Positions 31,231 through 42,413 of a DNA stretch of 64,000 bases are shown here, piece after piece. The DNA comes from Vulcanisaeta distributa JCM 11213 (GTDB taxonomy: Archaea > Thermoproteota > Thermoprotei > Thermoproteales > Thermocladiaceae): the NCBI GenBank assembly GCA_001316125.1, contig BBCS01000001.1, positions 310,001 to 374,000 of the forward strand, given 5' to 3'. The position numbers and the translations under genes are program-made. Under the pieces are notes generated by a model. That model was given only the letters and a program-made list of their open reading frames with translations, searched no databases and had not been told where the DNA came from. The stretch's first letter is position 1; each line of letters opens with the position of its first letter.

Positions 31231-33537
31231 ATGATTAGAGGTGATAGGTTAACAGTCGCTAAGTACATGCTTGAGGACGAATTCATCGGCGAATTGGGTA
31301 GTGATAGGGCTAGGATGATACTCTACGTTCATGAGGACAAACCCTCAGAGCCAAGTTACGGCCCGCCAATTGATAGCTTAGACCTGCCAAAGGAATTAAT
31401 AGACAAGTTGAGGAGTCTTGGGATTGATAGACTTTACGACTTTCAGTGGGAGGCTTATCAATCAATTATTAATGGAAATAATACGGTAATAATGGCAGGG
31501 ACTGGCGTTGGTAAGACCGAGGCATTCCTACTGCCATTAATAACGATGATTGGTAGGGAGGGCATTAAGGTGATGATTATGTACCCAACAAAGGCCCTCG
31601 CCAGAGACCAACTACTCAGGATGCAGAGGTACTTCACGGCCATTAACGTGTCCGTGATGCCCTACGATGGTGACACACCAAGCGATATTAGGTCTAGGAT
31701 ATACTCCTCACCACCCGACATACTCATCACAAACCCTGACATGGTTAGTGAAGCCTTAACCCACGTTAGTAAGTTCAGGGATTTACTACGTAATTATGGT
31801 GTGATCGTATTAGATGATTTCCACGTATATAACGGCGTTTTCGGAGCCATGTTCACTATGTGCTCAAGAGGATGAGGAGGTTCATGAGGGATTATCAATT
31901 CGTTGTTTCCACAGCCACGGTTGGGAACCCAGTTGATTTTGCCAGGGAGTTACTTAATGTCAATGATGTTAGGTTGATTAAGGGTCCGGAGGGTAGGAGG
32001 GGGGGCTTAGTTAGGCACGTACTGGTTAGCCCGATAAGTAGAGGTAGGCTTGCTGAGGCTGCTGAGCTTGCTAAGGTGTGTGTTAGGAGGGGGGGTATGA
32101 AGTGCCTAGTCTTTGCTGATAGCCATAGGTTTGTGGAGTTGATTAAGAGGTTTGTTGATAGGGTTGGGTTTGGTGATAGGGTTAGGGTTCATAGGGCTGG
32201 GCTCACCATTGAGGAGAGGCACGAGGTTGAGGATGGGTTTAGAGAGGGCAGGTACCTGGTGCTCCTGACCACGCCGACTCTCGAAATGGGCATTGACGTT
32301 GGCGATGCAGATGTGGCCGTCATGGCAACAATACCACCCAGTTACTCAAAGTACCTGCAAAGGAGTGGTAGGGTTGGTAGGAGGGGGGGTCAGAGGGCTT
32401 ACGTGATTCAGGTCCTTGGGGATGACCCAATGAGCACTTACTATAGTTCAAATCCACGTGAGTTCTACATGAGGAAGCCGGAGGATCTGTACGTTGAGTG
32501 GAGGAATGATGAGATTGCTAAGAGGCATTGCCTATTAATGGCTTATGAGAGACCTGTGAGGAGTGGTTCGGTGGATCTTTACTGTGAGGAGGTACTTAAG
32601 TCCCTGGTTAGCGAGGCTTAATCGAGATTAAGGGTAATTACTACGTAGTAAGTAGTAAGGGTCGCGAGGTTGCCAAGGCAATACATGGTATTAGGGGTAT
32701 TGGTGATGTTGTTAAGATAGTCGAGGGTAAGAGGGTGATCGGTCATCGAGAGTTACCGATGGCGCTGAGGGAGCTTCATGATGGCGCTATATACCTTCAT
32801 GGTGGTAGGGTCTACGAGGTCTATAAACTCGATCTTGGAAGCAGGGCAGCCCACGTGAGAAGGTTACCGAATGACTATGATCTTTACACAACGGCGCTCT
32901 ACAGCTCTGAACCAAGGATTGATGAGGTGCTTGAGGAGGGTTTCATAAAGTCCGTGCCTTATCAATACGTTAGGTTAACAATTAAGGAGGTGGTTCATGG
33001 TTACGTAGTTAAGAGGTTCGGTAGTGGCGAGGTTGTGGAAAAGAGGGAGTTTAATGAGCCATTCATGTACGAGTTCAGAACAAAGGGCGTGATAATCTAC
33101 GCGCCTTCATAACCTTCAGTCCATTTGAGAATGTGGACGTTGTCGAGAGGGGTAGAGCCTACCATGCGACTGAACACATAATGATCATGGTTGGTGAGAA
33201 TGTAGTTGGGGGGGCAGGGCCCACGGATTTAGGCGGTATCTCATACCCAACTGGGCATATAATAATCTATGATTCATACCCAGGTGGTTCAGGCACCGCC
33301 AAAATGCTCCTTAAGAATATTGATGAAGTGCTTAAGATATCCCTTAACGTATTAACACACTGCACGTGTATTGATGGTTGTCCTAAATGTGTTTACTCGC
33401 CGTACTGCGGCAATGATAATCATTACCTATCAAGGAGAAATGCCATAAAGGTTATTGACGCGGTAATTAAGGTGTATCGTCAAGAATTACTGAATTACCT
33501 ACCGAGGGGTCTTATGATTAGTGTTAATCATTGTTAA
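31231..33537 (+). CDS. Hrq1/SftH-like superfamily 2 helicase with DUF1998 zinc domain
   Basis: About 765 residues over three fragments. The Q-like motif is LYDFQWEAYQS, motif I AGTGVGKTEAFLLP, motif Ia YPTKALARDQL, motif II VLDDFH (a variant of DExH), motif III VVSTATVGNP, motif V TTPTLEMGIDVGD and motif VI QRSGRVGRRGG. The C-terminus has the DUF1998-type cysteine cluster CTCIDGCPKCVYSPYCGN. This layout is that of Hrq1/SftH DNA helicases, not Lhr. Breaks are near 31850, 32620 and 33112. DDFH in place of DEAH/DEVH is worth noting. Confidence 0.85.
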
Positions 33538-34525
33538 TTTCCTTGATATACTGAGGAAGGCAGGCATGAGTATTATTAATGGTACGATGTACGTAACCAC
33601 CCTAAACCAAACATCATACATCAGGTAGTAATTACCGAGCCCAAGGCTATTTAGTATGTATAGGTTAGCGAGTTCGCCAATACCCGCTGAGCCAGGTAAT
33701 ATCGATATGTACGTAAGTACTATGTATGATGATGAAATTAGGATCCCCGTTAATACGTTTATGTGAACGCCAAAGGCATAGAATATCATCACTACGTTAA
33801 GCCCTGACAATACCCACTGAATAATTGATGCTAAGAAAATTACTAAGTAATCAATAAGCGAGAGTTTAAGACCGTAGACCTCATCAGCATTTATCAAAAT
33901 GAAGCTACTCGCAATCTTTATCCGTGAATTAATAAACCTGAATAAACCCTCAATATACCTACCAAGCCTCGCGCTCACTATCGCTATGAATAACACCACA
34001 TAGGCCAGGAGTAGTATTAATGCCATTATGAGCGCCACGTAGGGAACTGCGGCAAGACTAAATAGGTAAAGCATAAGTACTATGGATGTCAATGTTATCG
34101 TATCGATCGTGTAGCGAAGCACTATGCCCTCCGTAGCCCTAGTCGTTGGCAACCCCCCCTTAAATGTTAGGTAGGCTATTGAGACGGCTTCACCACCAAT
34201 GTAAAATCCAGGTATTAATAATGACGTGAACGTCTGTGCAGCGGCTATCTTAATGAGTTCCGTAGTCCCCCCCACCCTATAGTCCATGCCCCCTATTGAA
34301 TATTATACTAAGTCTAAGACCAACGAGCAATAATTGTGCTAGATATATTAATTCAGAAATTACTAAGTAAAGTGGGTAATTCGGGGGGGTCTCATACCTA
34401 CTGCTTGCTAGTCCCGACCTTATTAATATTAATATTGTTGCCACTATTACGGCTATAGAAATGCCTATGAATGCAGCATCCCTACGCCAATCCCCCCCAC
34501 CGCTAATACTATTACGCCTAACCAA
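33499..34525 (-). CDS. Flippase-like membrane protein (UPF0104/LPG synthase TM type)
   Basis: About 340 residues, with eight or nine membrane segments. Text such as SLLIPGFYIGGEAVSIAYLT, then ISILPGSAGIGELANLYIL, matches the flippase-like domain shared with lysylphosphatidylglycerol synthases (the PGxxG and PGSxGxxE motifs). The frame breaks at a six- or seven-C run near 34270. The start at 34525 gives a basic N-terminus. It overlaps the convergent helicase gene by about 39 bases. Confidence 0.7.
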
Positions 34526-34575
34526 TCTAATCTTGCCTAATTACCTACCGTTTTAAAGACTTTCACACAGCAATC

Positions 34576-34797
34576 CTAATCCCTAATATAATTCTTAGCC
34601 GTAGACTCAATGCTCTGCCATACCATGTCGAAACACCCAACAAACATTAATCTAGGCACATCACTATCTAGGGACTTATTAACGCAATCAATAAAGTCAG
34701 GAAGGACTACATCGACCGCCTCATGAATAATCTTTGTCCTCTCACCAAAGTCAATATTTCTCAGGTAATTAATCCAGTGAGAGTCGCTGTAGAGCAA
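34576..34797 (-). CDS. Small uncharacterised protein
   Basis: 73 residues with two helices and a Cys pair (FIDCVNKSL, FVGCFDMVW). No family is recognised. It lies upstream of the flippase-like gene on the same strand. The following 180 bases (34798-34981) are AT-rich, with no gene seen. Confidence 0.35.
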   Translation of the reverse strand: MLYSDSHWINYLRNIDFGERTKIIHEAVDVVLPDFIDCVNKSLDSDVPRLMFVGCFDMVWQSIESTAKNYIRD

Positions 34798-34981
34798 TAC
34801 CTTAATTTATATCCTCAATCTTAACATCAGAGTTCTGACCCATCTATTATCTCTTGCTTCTCATATATTTAAATTTTTCTCAAAATGAATTACGTAAATT
34901 AAGTTCATAAAATCAAAGTGATTTCTCAAAAAATGATAATAATATTTTAAAAATTAATTATGATTAAGGTCAACTAAGGGT

Positions 34982-35589
34982 CTATACGAATTTAATGCCA
35001 TCAACCTTAGTGAGTGTACCTGTGTATAGGAATGCTATTTGCCTAAGTGTAGCGTAATAATCGAATTCATTAAGTGCGGAGATGCGTCGATGGGCACAAC
35101 CACGTTATACCAATTAAGCGCTGCGCTACCCGCCGTGTGTAGCAGGCATATGTTAGCCACAGTACCCACTATTACCAAATTCGTTGCATGCACAACATGT
35201 CTAAGCACGTAATCCAGGTCTGTACCAAAGAAGGCATCATACCTACGCTTTCTTATAACTATGTCATCCGGTAAGGGCTTAAGCTCGTCAATTATTTCCG
35301 CACCCCATGTACCATGACACAGTGTTCGCCCCATATCCTAAACTCAGGGTCATTCTTGAAATGCAGTCCTGGGTGTATATTATGGGTACGTTGCGTCCCT
35401 AGCCTTCATTAGTAACTTCCTTATTGCCGGTATTGTGGCTTGTGCGGTCGGTACGTAGAGCCTGCCGTTTGGTTTTACGAAATCATTCTGCATATCAACA
35501 ACTATCACGGCAGTGCTTGAGGCTGGTAATGAGACTTCCTCCTTAATTTCTATTTCAGGTACCTTAACCGTAGCCGTTATCTTTGACAT
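34982..35589 (-). CDS. Isochorismatase-family cysteine hydrolase (nicotinamidase-like)
   Basis: About 200 residues. The catalytic Asp is in VIVVDMQNDFVKPNG, the Lys in IVIRKRRYDAFFGTDLD, and the nucleophile Cys in VGTVANICLLHTAG preceding the cis-peptide turn. All three catalytic residues are present, so it should be active; nicotinamidase is the best guess. Breaks lie near 35340-35390 and near 35050. A short leaderless-type gap separates it from the roadblock gene. Confidence 0.8.
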
Positions 35590-35657
35590 TGGTCCAGAAT
35601 TAATGATGCCCCTAATATATTTGAGGCGGCAATTTTTACCAAAATGCCGTATTGATT

Positions 35658-36077
35658 TTAAATCATTCTTTGAACCTTAAGCATGAACTGCTTGATCTTT
35701 GACATCACGTTCTCAACGTGCCAAACAGGGTTTACAAAAACCATCAACCAGCCCTTGGAACCCATTTCAAAGAAGGCGATTTTAAAGTTTGAGAAGCGAA
35801 TTATGAGGTATTGATATGGACCGAGGAGGTCATCATTGATTTTAGCGGTATGATCGACGAACTCTATGAGGGAAAGGAGGTTTTTGAGGGATTTAACGGT
35901 GAGGGTGTTTGGGATATGATAAATAAGTGGGATGCCATTTGAGTCAATAATGGCGGCGCCAATAATTATTTCACCGTCTATCAGCTCACTAAGCATTATC
36001 CGCTTAAGCTCGGTTTGAAGCGTCTTCTCAACGACCTTTTTATCGGGAGAAACATAAATTACCAAACTAATCCCCAC
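35658..36077 (-). CDS. Roadblock/LC7-like protein
   Basis: 139 residues. The central text IIGAAIIDSNGIPLIYHI is the characteristic beta-hairpin of roadblock/LC7 domains, followed by a helix and IIRFSNFKIAFFEM strands. Such proteins bind small GTPases or act as scaffolds; in archaea they often modulate MglA-like GTPases. No GTPase gene is adjacent. Intact frame. Assignment rests on pattern only. Confidence 0.5.
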   Translation of the reverse strand: MGISLVIYVSPDKKVVEKTLQTELKRIMLSELIDGEIIIGAAIIDSNGIPLIYHIPNTLTVKSLKNLLSLIEFVDHTAKINDDLLGPYQYLIIRFSNFKIAFFEMGSKGWLMVFVNPVWHVENVMSKIKQFMLKVQRMI

Positions 36078-36183
36078 AGAATTGCTAGCGCAACTCTTTA
36101 TAAGCCTTATCGCTTCAATTTATGTACTATAGAGAGTACGTAGGAATATGTAGACAAAAATAGATTTAAAAATACCTAAAACC

Positions 36184-37443
36184 CTACGCACCACTCCTCT
36201 TACCAGCCCTACCAAGCATTTCATGAGCCCTAGCCAACTCATCCCTCGCCAAGGCAAGCACTAGATTAACCTCACCAGCAAGTACGGCGGCCGCCACTAT
36301 CTCCGCAAACTTCAGGGCATTAGTTCCAGGCGGGTTTCCAGAGCCATAAACACCAAGCATTTGAAGCATCTCCCTCTGCGTCGGCAACCCAGTACCACCA
36401 CCCACAGTACCAACCTCAAGACTCGGCAGTGTGACCGATACATAGAGGTCCCCATTATCGAGAGGCTCCATCCAAGTAATACCCATGCTAGACTCAACGA
36501 CCTGGGCCGCATCCTGCCCAGTGGCTATGAATATCGCCGCAATTATATTAGCGAAGTGAGCATTGAAGCCATATGAATGAGCCAACGCAGAGCCAAGCAG
36601 GTTCTTCCTATTGTTAACCTCGGCCACATCCTCCGCCGTAACACCCCCCCACTTCTCCAGGGTGCTTCTCGGTATTACGGCCTCGCTAATCACGGTCTTA
36701 CCCCCCCTACCGAGTAGGAAGTTTACAGCGTTGGCCTTCTTATCAACACACATATTACCACTAAGTGCGACCAGGCGCGCCTTTGGGAAGTTACTAAGTA
36801 TGTACTTAATGGCCTTGTCGGTAGCTATCGTCACCATGTTCATGCCCATCGCATCTCCGGTCGTGAACTTAAACCTAAGCCAAACATTATTACCAACAAT
36901 AAACGGTTGAATACTCACCAACTTAGCATGCCTACTGGTTGACTCAGCAACATTCTTCACCTCACTAAAGTGCTCATTAACCCAATTAACAAGTTCAACA
37001 GCATCAATTACACTTGGTACCGCAATCACCGGAGCCTGGTCATGCCGTCATTAATGACCTTACTCCTGGCACCACCTGCCTCAGTGACGATCTTAGCGCC
37101 CCCCCTATTCACAGAGGCCACCAGTGCACCCTCCGTAGTTGCCAGCGGTATGTAGTAAAGTCCGTTGCGTAATCGCCAATTACCCTCAACGGCCCCCCCG
37201 CAATTCCTATTGGTACCTGTGCAGCACCTATTGTATTTTCTATATTCCTACCGACCACTGTGTTAAAGTCTATGACCGTCCTACTAACATTATCGAGCTT
37301 CACATTAACCTTACTCTCAATATATCTCCTCCTGACTTCGGTTGCCTTATTCGAGTCATTAAAGAGCTTGTCTAGTTCGTGAAGTTTCAATTCGCCTCTG
37401 TCAATCTTTGTGAATATGTCCTCAAGCTTATTTCCTCAACCAT
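36184..37443 (-). CDS. hmgA: 3-hydroxy-3-methylglutaryl-CoA reductase
   Basis: Makes mevalonate for archaeal isoprenoid lipids. ENTIGAAQVPIGIAGPL, then the catalytic Glu in ATTEGALVASVNRG, the NAD(P) segment GDAMGMNMVT, the Lys in CVDKKAN and the His in LAHSYGFNAH mark a class I enzyme of about 415 residues. Breaks are near 37426 (one G missing, true start ATG 37443), at seven-base runs at 37194 and 37099, and near 37035. It is divergent from the thiolase gene, with 42 bases between the two starts. Confidence 0.93.
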
Positions 37444-37485
37444 TATATGGGCTATATCCAGGGAATATTTAAAAACTTCACATTT

Positions 37486-38660
37486 ATGGCAACTGCTGGT
37501 GTTTAATACGACAGAAGTATATGTCGTAGCCCACTCCCTAGTGCCAGGTAGTAGGCATTATGAGAAGGGACTGAAGGAGTTATTCGCTGACGCATTTCTG
37601 AAGGTCCTCGATCAAGTTGGTAATGCCGACTTAGGCGCAATATACGTGGCTAATGCCTTCTCCGAGGTACTTCAGGACCAGAGCGTGCTCGGGGGCCTAC
37701 CTCGCAGATTATGTCGGACTTAGGAGGATACCGGCCATTAGGATTGAGAGTGGTGATGGGTCAAGCGGTATCGCAGTCCTGGAGGCCTATAACATGGTTA
37801 AGGCAGGAATCTACGACTGCGTCGCGGTTGTCGGTGTTGAGAAGATGCATGACGTAGTTAATGTTAAGTTGAATAAGGCCCTATCCACAATAACTGACTA
37901 CGAGTATGAAGGCTTCTTCGGGGGTGACACCGGCGGCACAGGCGGCGATGGCAATGAAGGAGTACATGATCAAGTATGGCTATGACTATGAGGACCTAGC
38001 AATATGGCCAATAAAAATGCATGAGAGGGGTAGTAAGAATCCGCTTGCATACATGAAGAAGCAGGCAACGCTTAAGGATGTGCTCGAGTCGGAGGTCGTT
38101 GCGGACCCACTGAGCTTTATGACGTCGCACCTGCCGTGGATGGATCAGCCGCAGTAATACTGTGTAATAAGCCCATTAAGAGCGATGCTGTGATCAGGAT
38201 TGATGGTATTGGCGTTGGTGCCTATGGTACTTACCTGGGCCAGAGGGATTCTTTGACGGAGCTTTACTCCGTTAGGGATGCCACAAACATGGCCCTTAGG
38301 ATGGCTCACGTTTCGATAAACGACATAAACCTGGCAGAGGTTCATGACACGTATAGCATACTTGGCATGCTGGCCCTTGAGTCAATGGGTCTCGTGAGGC
38401 CTGGTGAGACGCCGAGGCTCCTATCCACGGGTGCGTTAGACGCAGGTAATAAATTAATTGTTAATGCTGGCGGTGGACTTAAAGCCATGGGATTCCCTGG
38501 TGGGGGGGCATCGGGTATGTATGAATTAGCGCTGATGGTCATGGAGTTGATGAATGCGAAGCCCTTTGAGTCGTTGGGTAGGGCTGAGTTAGGAATCGTT
38601 CAGGATATGGCTGGTTTCGATTTAGTATCAACATCAATAATCCTTAGGAGGGTGAGCTGA
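37486..38660 (+). CDS. Thiolase-superfamily acetyl-CoA C-acetyltransferase
   Basis: About 390 residues. GDGSSGIAVLEAYNMVKAG carries the N-terminal helix of the SCP2-type thiolase (the usual Cys position reads Gly-Asp-Gly-Ser-Ser here), and the C-terminal EVHDTYSILGMLALE, STGALDAGNKLIVNAGGGLK and GFPGGGASG fit the archaeal acetyl-CoA acetyltransferase that works with HMG-CoA synthase. Breaks are near 37503, 37690, 37920 and 38125. Overlap with the DUF35 gene is nearly complete contact (2 bases), as in archaeal thiolase/DUF35 complexes. Confidence 0.82.
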
Positions 38661-38661
38661 C

Positions 38662-39074
38662 ATGGTGGACCAGAGATTGTCCATACCAAGGTACTGGAGG
38701 AGGATGCCCCAGTACTACAGGCTCGAGGGTGTTCAATGCGTTAAGTGCGGTCGAGTATACTTCCCACCAAGGGCTGTGTGTGAGTGCGGTTCTAGGGAGT
38801 TTAGGCCATACCCATTACCAAGCACTGGCAAGCTCCTGAACTTCACCGTACTCTACTCAGTGCCTGTTGAATTTGAGAAGATGAAGCCCCCTGATCATAG
38901 GCTTAGTGGATCTTGGTGGCGTTAAGGTTATCGGACAAATAGTGGATTGCATAAACCCCCGAGAAGCTGAGCCCCGGCATTGATGTTGAGGTTGTGTTTA
39001 GGATGGTTAAGATGGACGGCACATACGGCTTGATAAACTACGGCTATAAATTCAGGCCAGTCAATAATTGCTAA
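38662..39074 (+). CDS. DUF35 zinc-ribbon/OB-fold partner of thiolase
   Basis: About 136 residues. The N-terminal helix (IPRYWRRMPQYYRLEGVQC) leads to a zinc ribbon with CVKCGRVYFPP and CECGSREF, then an OB fold LLNFTVLYSVPVEFEK. DUF35 proteins channel acetoacetyl-CoA between thiolase and HMG-CoA synthase in archaea (established for related complexes). The frame breaks near 38895 and in a five-C run near 38956. It ends at TAA 39072-39074 and overlaps the convergent gene. Confidence 0.82.
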
Positions 39075-39501
39075 ATCTCCTAAGAATCAAAACCCTCACC
39101 TTAAACGCCCTCCTAATCCAATCACAGAAGCCACTATTACTTACGCAGAGCATGTATGACCTAGCAATGAACGCCAAGTCCGCCAGGAAGCCTGCGGTTA
39201 CGTAGTCCTGAACCTTCAACGCACGGGTCATGCGATCAATTATGTAGGAATAAACTGTGGCGGGATTCGCAAGGTCATCATCAATACCCACCAGGTAATC
39301 CCCCCCATTTATTCGCAGCTCACCTCTGACCAACCTAACGTATTGATAATACGACACCGCGGCAGATATTGTGTTACCTGGGTCATTACCATTGATAACA
39401 TCCAAGTAAGGCTTGGCATAATCACCGCAAGTCATTAGCCTAATTACTATACTCTCCTTATCGCCACTACCAATTAGTCCATAGGAAATCCTCCATGGCA
39501 C
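39061..39501 (-). CDS. Uncharacterised helical protein after KaiC-like ATPase
   Basis: 146 residues, mostly helical, with Cys at MTCGDYAKP and a C-terminal SGFCDWIRRAF. No recognised family. It lies directly downstream of the KaiC-like gene (20 bases) on the same strand, so it may be its partner. The open frame begins at GTG 39501; the real start may be further upstream after an indel. Confidence 0.45.
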   Translation of the reverse strand: MPWRISYGLIGSGDKESIVIRLMTCGDYAKPYLDVINGNDPGNTISAAVSYYQYVRLVRGELRINGGDYLVGIDDDLANPATVYSYIIDRMTRALKVQDYVTAGFLADLAFIARSYMLCVSNSGFCDWIRRAFKVRVLILRRFSNY

Positions 39502-39521
39502 TTATTACCTCCCGGCTACAC

Positions 39522-40395
39522 TCACTCCTCTCCACCTGATCCCTGCTTGCCTGCATATTCATCAAACCACTTCTTCAGCTCCTCAATATTGGGCTCTATA
39601 AGTGTTAGTCCCTTGCCAGGCTCAATCTCGTACTTCATAGCCTTCCTGTAGTGATTTGTGAGTCTGGCCTTCTTTATAATGAGCCAACGCTCAATCTCCT
39701 TCTTCTTCTCTGGCTGCTCAATCCACATGTGGATTATTGCATCCGCAATGTGCTCCGCACCGAAGCCGAAGGTCATACCGGTGGTTGGCGCAAATTGATT
39801 AGTCATAATTACCGTGACATTACTCCTATACAGTCTCTGTCTCAGTCGATAGGTGATTAACCTGGCCATTGCAGGCGCATGAGCCACATTGGGCTAGGGA
39901 GTCGATAATCACGAGCACGTCCTTCGTCACCCTACCCTCCTCACTAACGCCAAGGACCTCATAAGCCCTCTCAATACTAGCCATCACAACCTCCATACTC
40001 AATGGCGACTTAGCCTTCGCCTTACCCTCCTCTTCCTCACCTGCCTTAAGTAACTCCCTGTACTCCCTGGCTAGGCCGAAGAGGTCTATCACGACGAGGT
40101 TCGTCTTAACGTCCTTGACCTTCCCAGCCAGCACATCAGCGAGGCTAACTGCATCGCTAAGGTCAATATTGAACTGCCTAGCCTGCCTAACAACATCAAA
40201 GAACCTGGTCTCGGTCGAGACGTAGACCACGGGCATGGCATCCACATTGGCTCCGGCAGCCTGTATCGTGAGAATAGACTTACCAACACCGGGCTCTCCA
40301 GTCACGAGTAGCCAATTACCCCTGGGAACCCCACCAAGTAATGCATAGTCAAGCCAGTCAATCCCAAGGCTAATCCTCCTTATTGCGCTGGACAT
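39522..40395 (-). CDS. KaiC/RadA-like RecA-fold ATPase
   Basis: About 290 residues. The N-terminal ISLGIDWLDYALLGGVPRGN precedes Walker A VTGEPGVGKSIL, a Walker B LVVIDLFG and a second acidic strand VLVIIDSLA, then VIMTNQFAPT as the sensor. This is the single-domain KaiC-like layout common in archaea. The frame breaks near 39885 around HAPAMARLITY. A Lys/Glu-rich insertion (EEEEGKAKAK) lies mid-domain. Role unknown; such proteins act in signalling or DNA processes. Confidence 0.75.
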
Positions 40396-40451
40396 TAGGA
40401 AAGAGAGATAATACCGAATTTAAAAATCATTTTAATAATGATCTAACCATA

Positions 40452-42213
40452 TTACACTCTCATCTGCTTAATATCTGGGAAGTCATCCTCAAAGTACTCA
40501 TGCTCACCCTAATACCCTTACTCCTCTTCTCACGCTCAAGGCCCCCCCTAAGCTCAACACGCCTGATCTTACCACTAATTGTCTTGGGAAGCTCTGGCAC
40601 GAACTCAATGGCCCTGGGCCTCTTATACGGCGCTATGTTAAGCCTAATGAACTTGAATATGTCATAGGCCAAATCCCTACTTGGTGTGTAACCTGGCTTA
40701 AGGACTATGTAGGCTTTTGGTATGAAGCCCCTTATCGGGTCTGGGCTTGGGACCACGCAGCCTCAGCAACGGCTGGGTGCTTCAATAAGTCACTCTCCAG
40801 TTCGAATGGGCTAATCCTATAGTCGCTTGATTTGAATACGTCATCTGCACGGCCAACGAAGTATAGGTAACCCTCCTCATCCATGAATGCCACATCACCC
40901 GTGAAGTATAGGCCCAACCTAAACACCTCCTTATTCTTATTCTCATCATCGTAACCAACCATTAGGCCAATGGGCCTTGGGCTAGTTCTAACGGTTATGT
41001 GACCATCCTTATTAGTACTCACGGGGTTCCCATCCTCGTCGACAAGGACTACGTCATAGCCGGGGGGGGCTGGCTTGCCCATTGAGCCGGGCTTAATCTT
41101 CATGCCAGGGAAGTTACCGACCATGAGCGTGGTCTCCGTCTGCCCATAGCCATCACGTATGTACTTACCCGTGGCCTTGTAGACACGCTCAATTACCTCT
41201 GGATTAAGCGGCTCGCCGGCGCTCACGAAGCTCTTAATCTTCTCTAAGTTATACTTCGTTAAGTCCTCGAGTATTATCATACGCCAAACGGTTGGTGGTG
41301 CGCACAGCGTATCGACCCCCCCGTAATTTTCAAGGACCTTCAAGTGATTTGCTGCACTGAATCTGCCGCTGTAGTCGTAGACGACGGTGGTTGCGCCCGC
41401 GTTGAATGCTGCAAAGAACGTGGACCAAGCCCACTTAGCCCAGCCAGGGCTTGAAATATTCATATGCCTATAGCCAGGCTTAGCGCCCACCCAGTACATC
41501 GTTGTTAGGTGACCTATTGGGTAGCTTGAGTGGGTGTGCATTACCATCTTTGGTTTAGCTGTTGTGCCCGACGTGAAATAAACTAAAAGTAGCTCATCGG
41601 TCCTAGTCTTAACTCCCTGGAAGTTCTCAGACTTACCACTTGTTAATTCATAATAGTCGAGCCAGCTAGGGCCTGGCTTACCGAGGGTTATGAAGTACTT
41701 AACACCTAATCTCTCAAGCCTATCCCTAATTTGGTCAATCCTATTGAGACCTCTGGGTCGGCGATTATGGCCTTGAAGTGCGCCCTCGCAGTCCTATCCT
41801 CAATATCCGCCGGTAATAATAATGTAGTGCTGGTGCAATCACGGCACCCATTTTCAATAGCGCCAGGAAGGTCTCAAAGAGCTCGGGCCTATTATTGAGC
41901 ATTACCATAACGACATCCCCCCCACGGCCAATACCCAACTCAGTAAGTGCGTTGGCCAACCTGTTGGACCTAGCCTAAGCTCGGGGGGGTAACTAAAGAT
42001 CCTGGAATCACTCGTCTTGAATAGCTCATCATTTATGTATACGAGGGCAGGGTTTGTGGCGGTCTCCGCAAGATACTTATCGAAGTAATCCACAGCCCAA
42101 TTAAACTCGCCAGGTGGTGGCCACCGGAAGTTCGTCTTAGCCTCTTCATAACTACCCGCATTTAAGAGCAGGTTTCTCTGCTTAAGGAACTCGTCAAGAA
42201 CTACGCCAGCCAT
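40452..42213 (-). CDS. AMP-forming acyl-CoA synthetase
   Basis: Activates an acid with ATP and CoA. The N-terminus has [11 protein letters not shown], the P-loop-like [11 protein letters not shown] (just upstream of 41547), YGQTETTLM, the ADP-binding [24 protein letters not shown] motif ([11 protein letters not shown] and [10 protein letters not shown]) and the C-terminal Lys in [13 protein letters not shown]. Breaks lie near 41985, 41765, 41560 and 40745. Corrected, the last residues are FPDIKQMRV with a stop at 40452. Seven-base runs near 40549, 41065 and 41320 add Gly. It may supply substrates for the acyl-CoA dehydrogenases. Confidence 0.85.
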
Positions 42214-42334
42214 TATAACTTGGTAGTTCTTGATATTAATAAATTTTATCTTATTATCTTAATAATATATTCGTTAGGTGAATTAACATACTAAATCAAT
42301 AATATTGTAGTATGTCGAAAATAAGAATTACTAA

Positions 42335-42388
42335 TCAGCTCGTCTCTTCCTAAATCATCGATCATACATATCATCGACCCATCATCAC
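42335..42388 (-). ncRNA. Candidate C/D box guide RNA
   Basis: In the 200-base gap between two genes. On the minus strand, box C GTGATGA (42388-42382), a guide of about 16 bases, D'-like ATGA, C' TCGATGA (42361-42355), a second guide ending AGGAAGAGACGAG, and box D CTGA (42338-42335). Order and spacing fit archaeal C/D box RNAs. The target of the D guide (complement CTCGTCTCTTCCT) is not recognised. Confidence 0.5.
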
Positions 42389-42413
42389 TAGAGTAATTAT
42401 TTTTGTTGGGATT

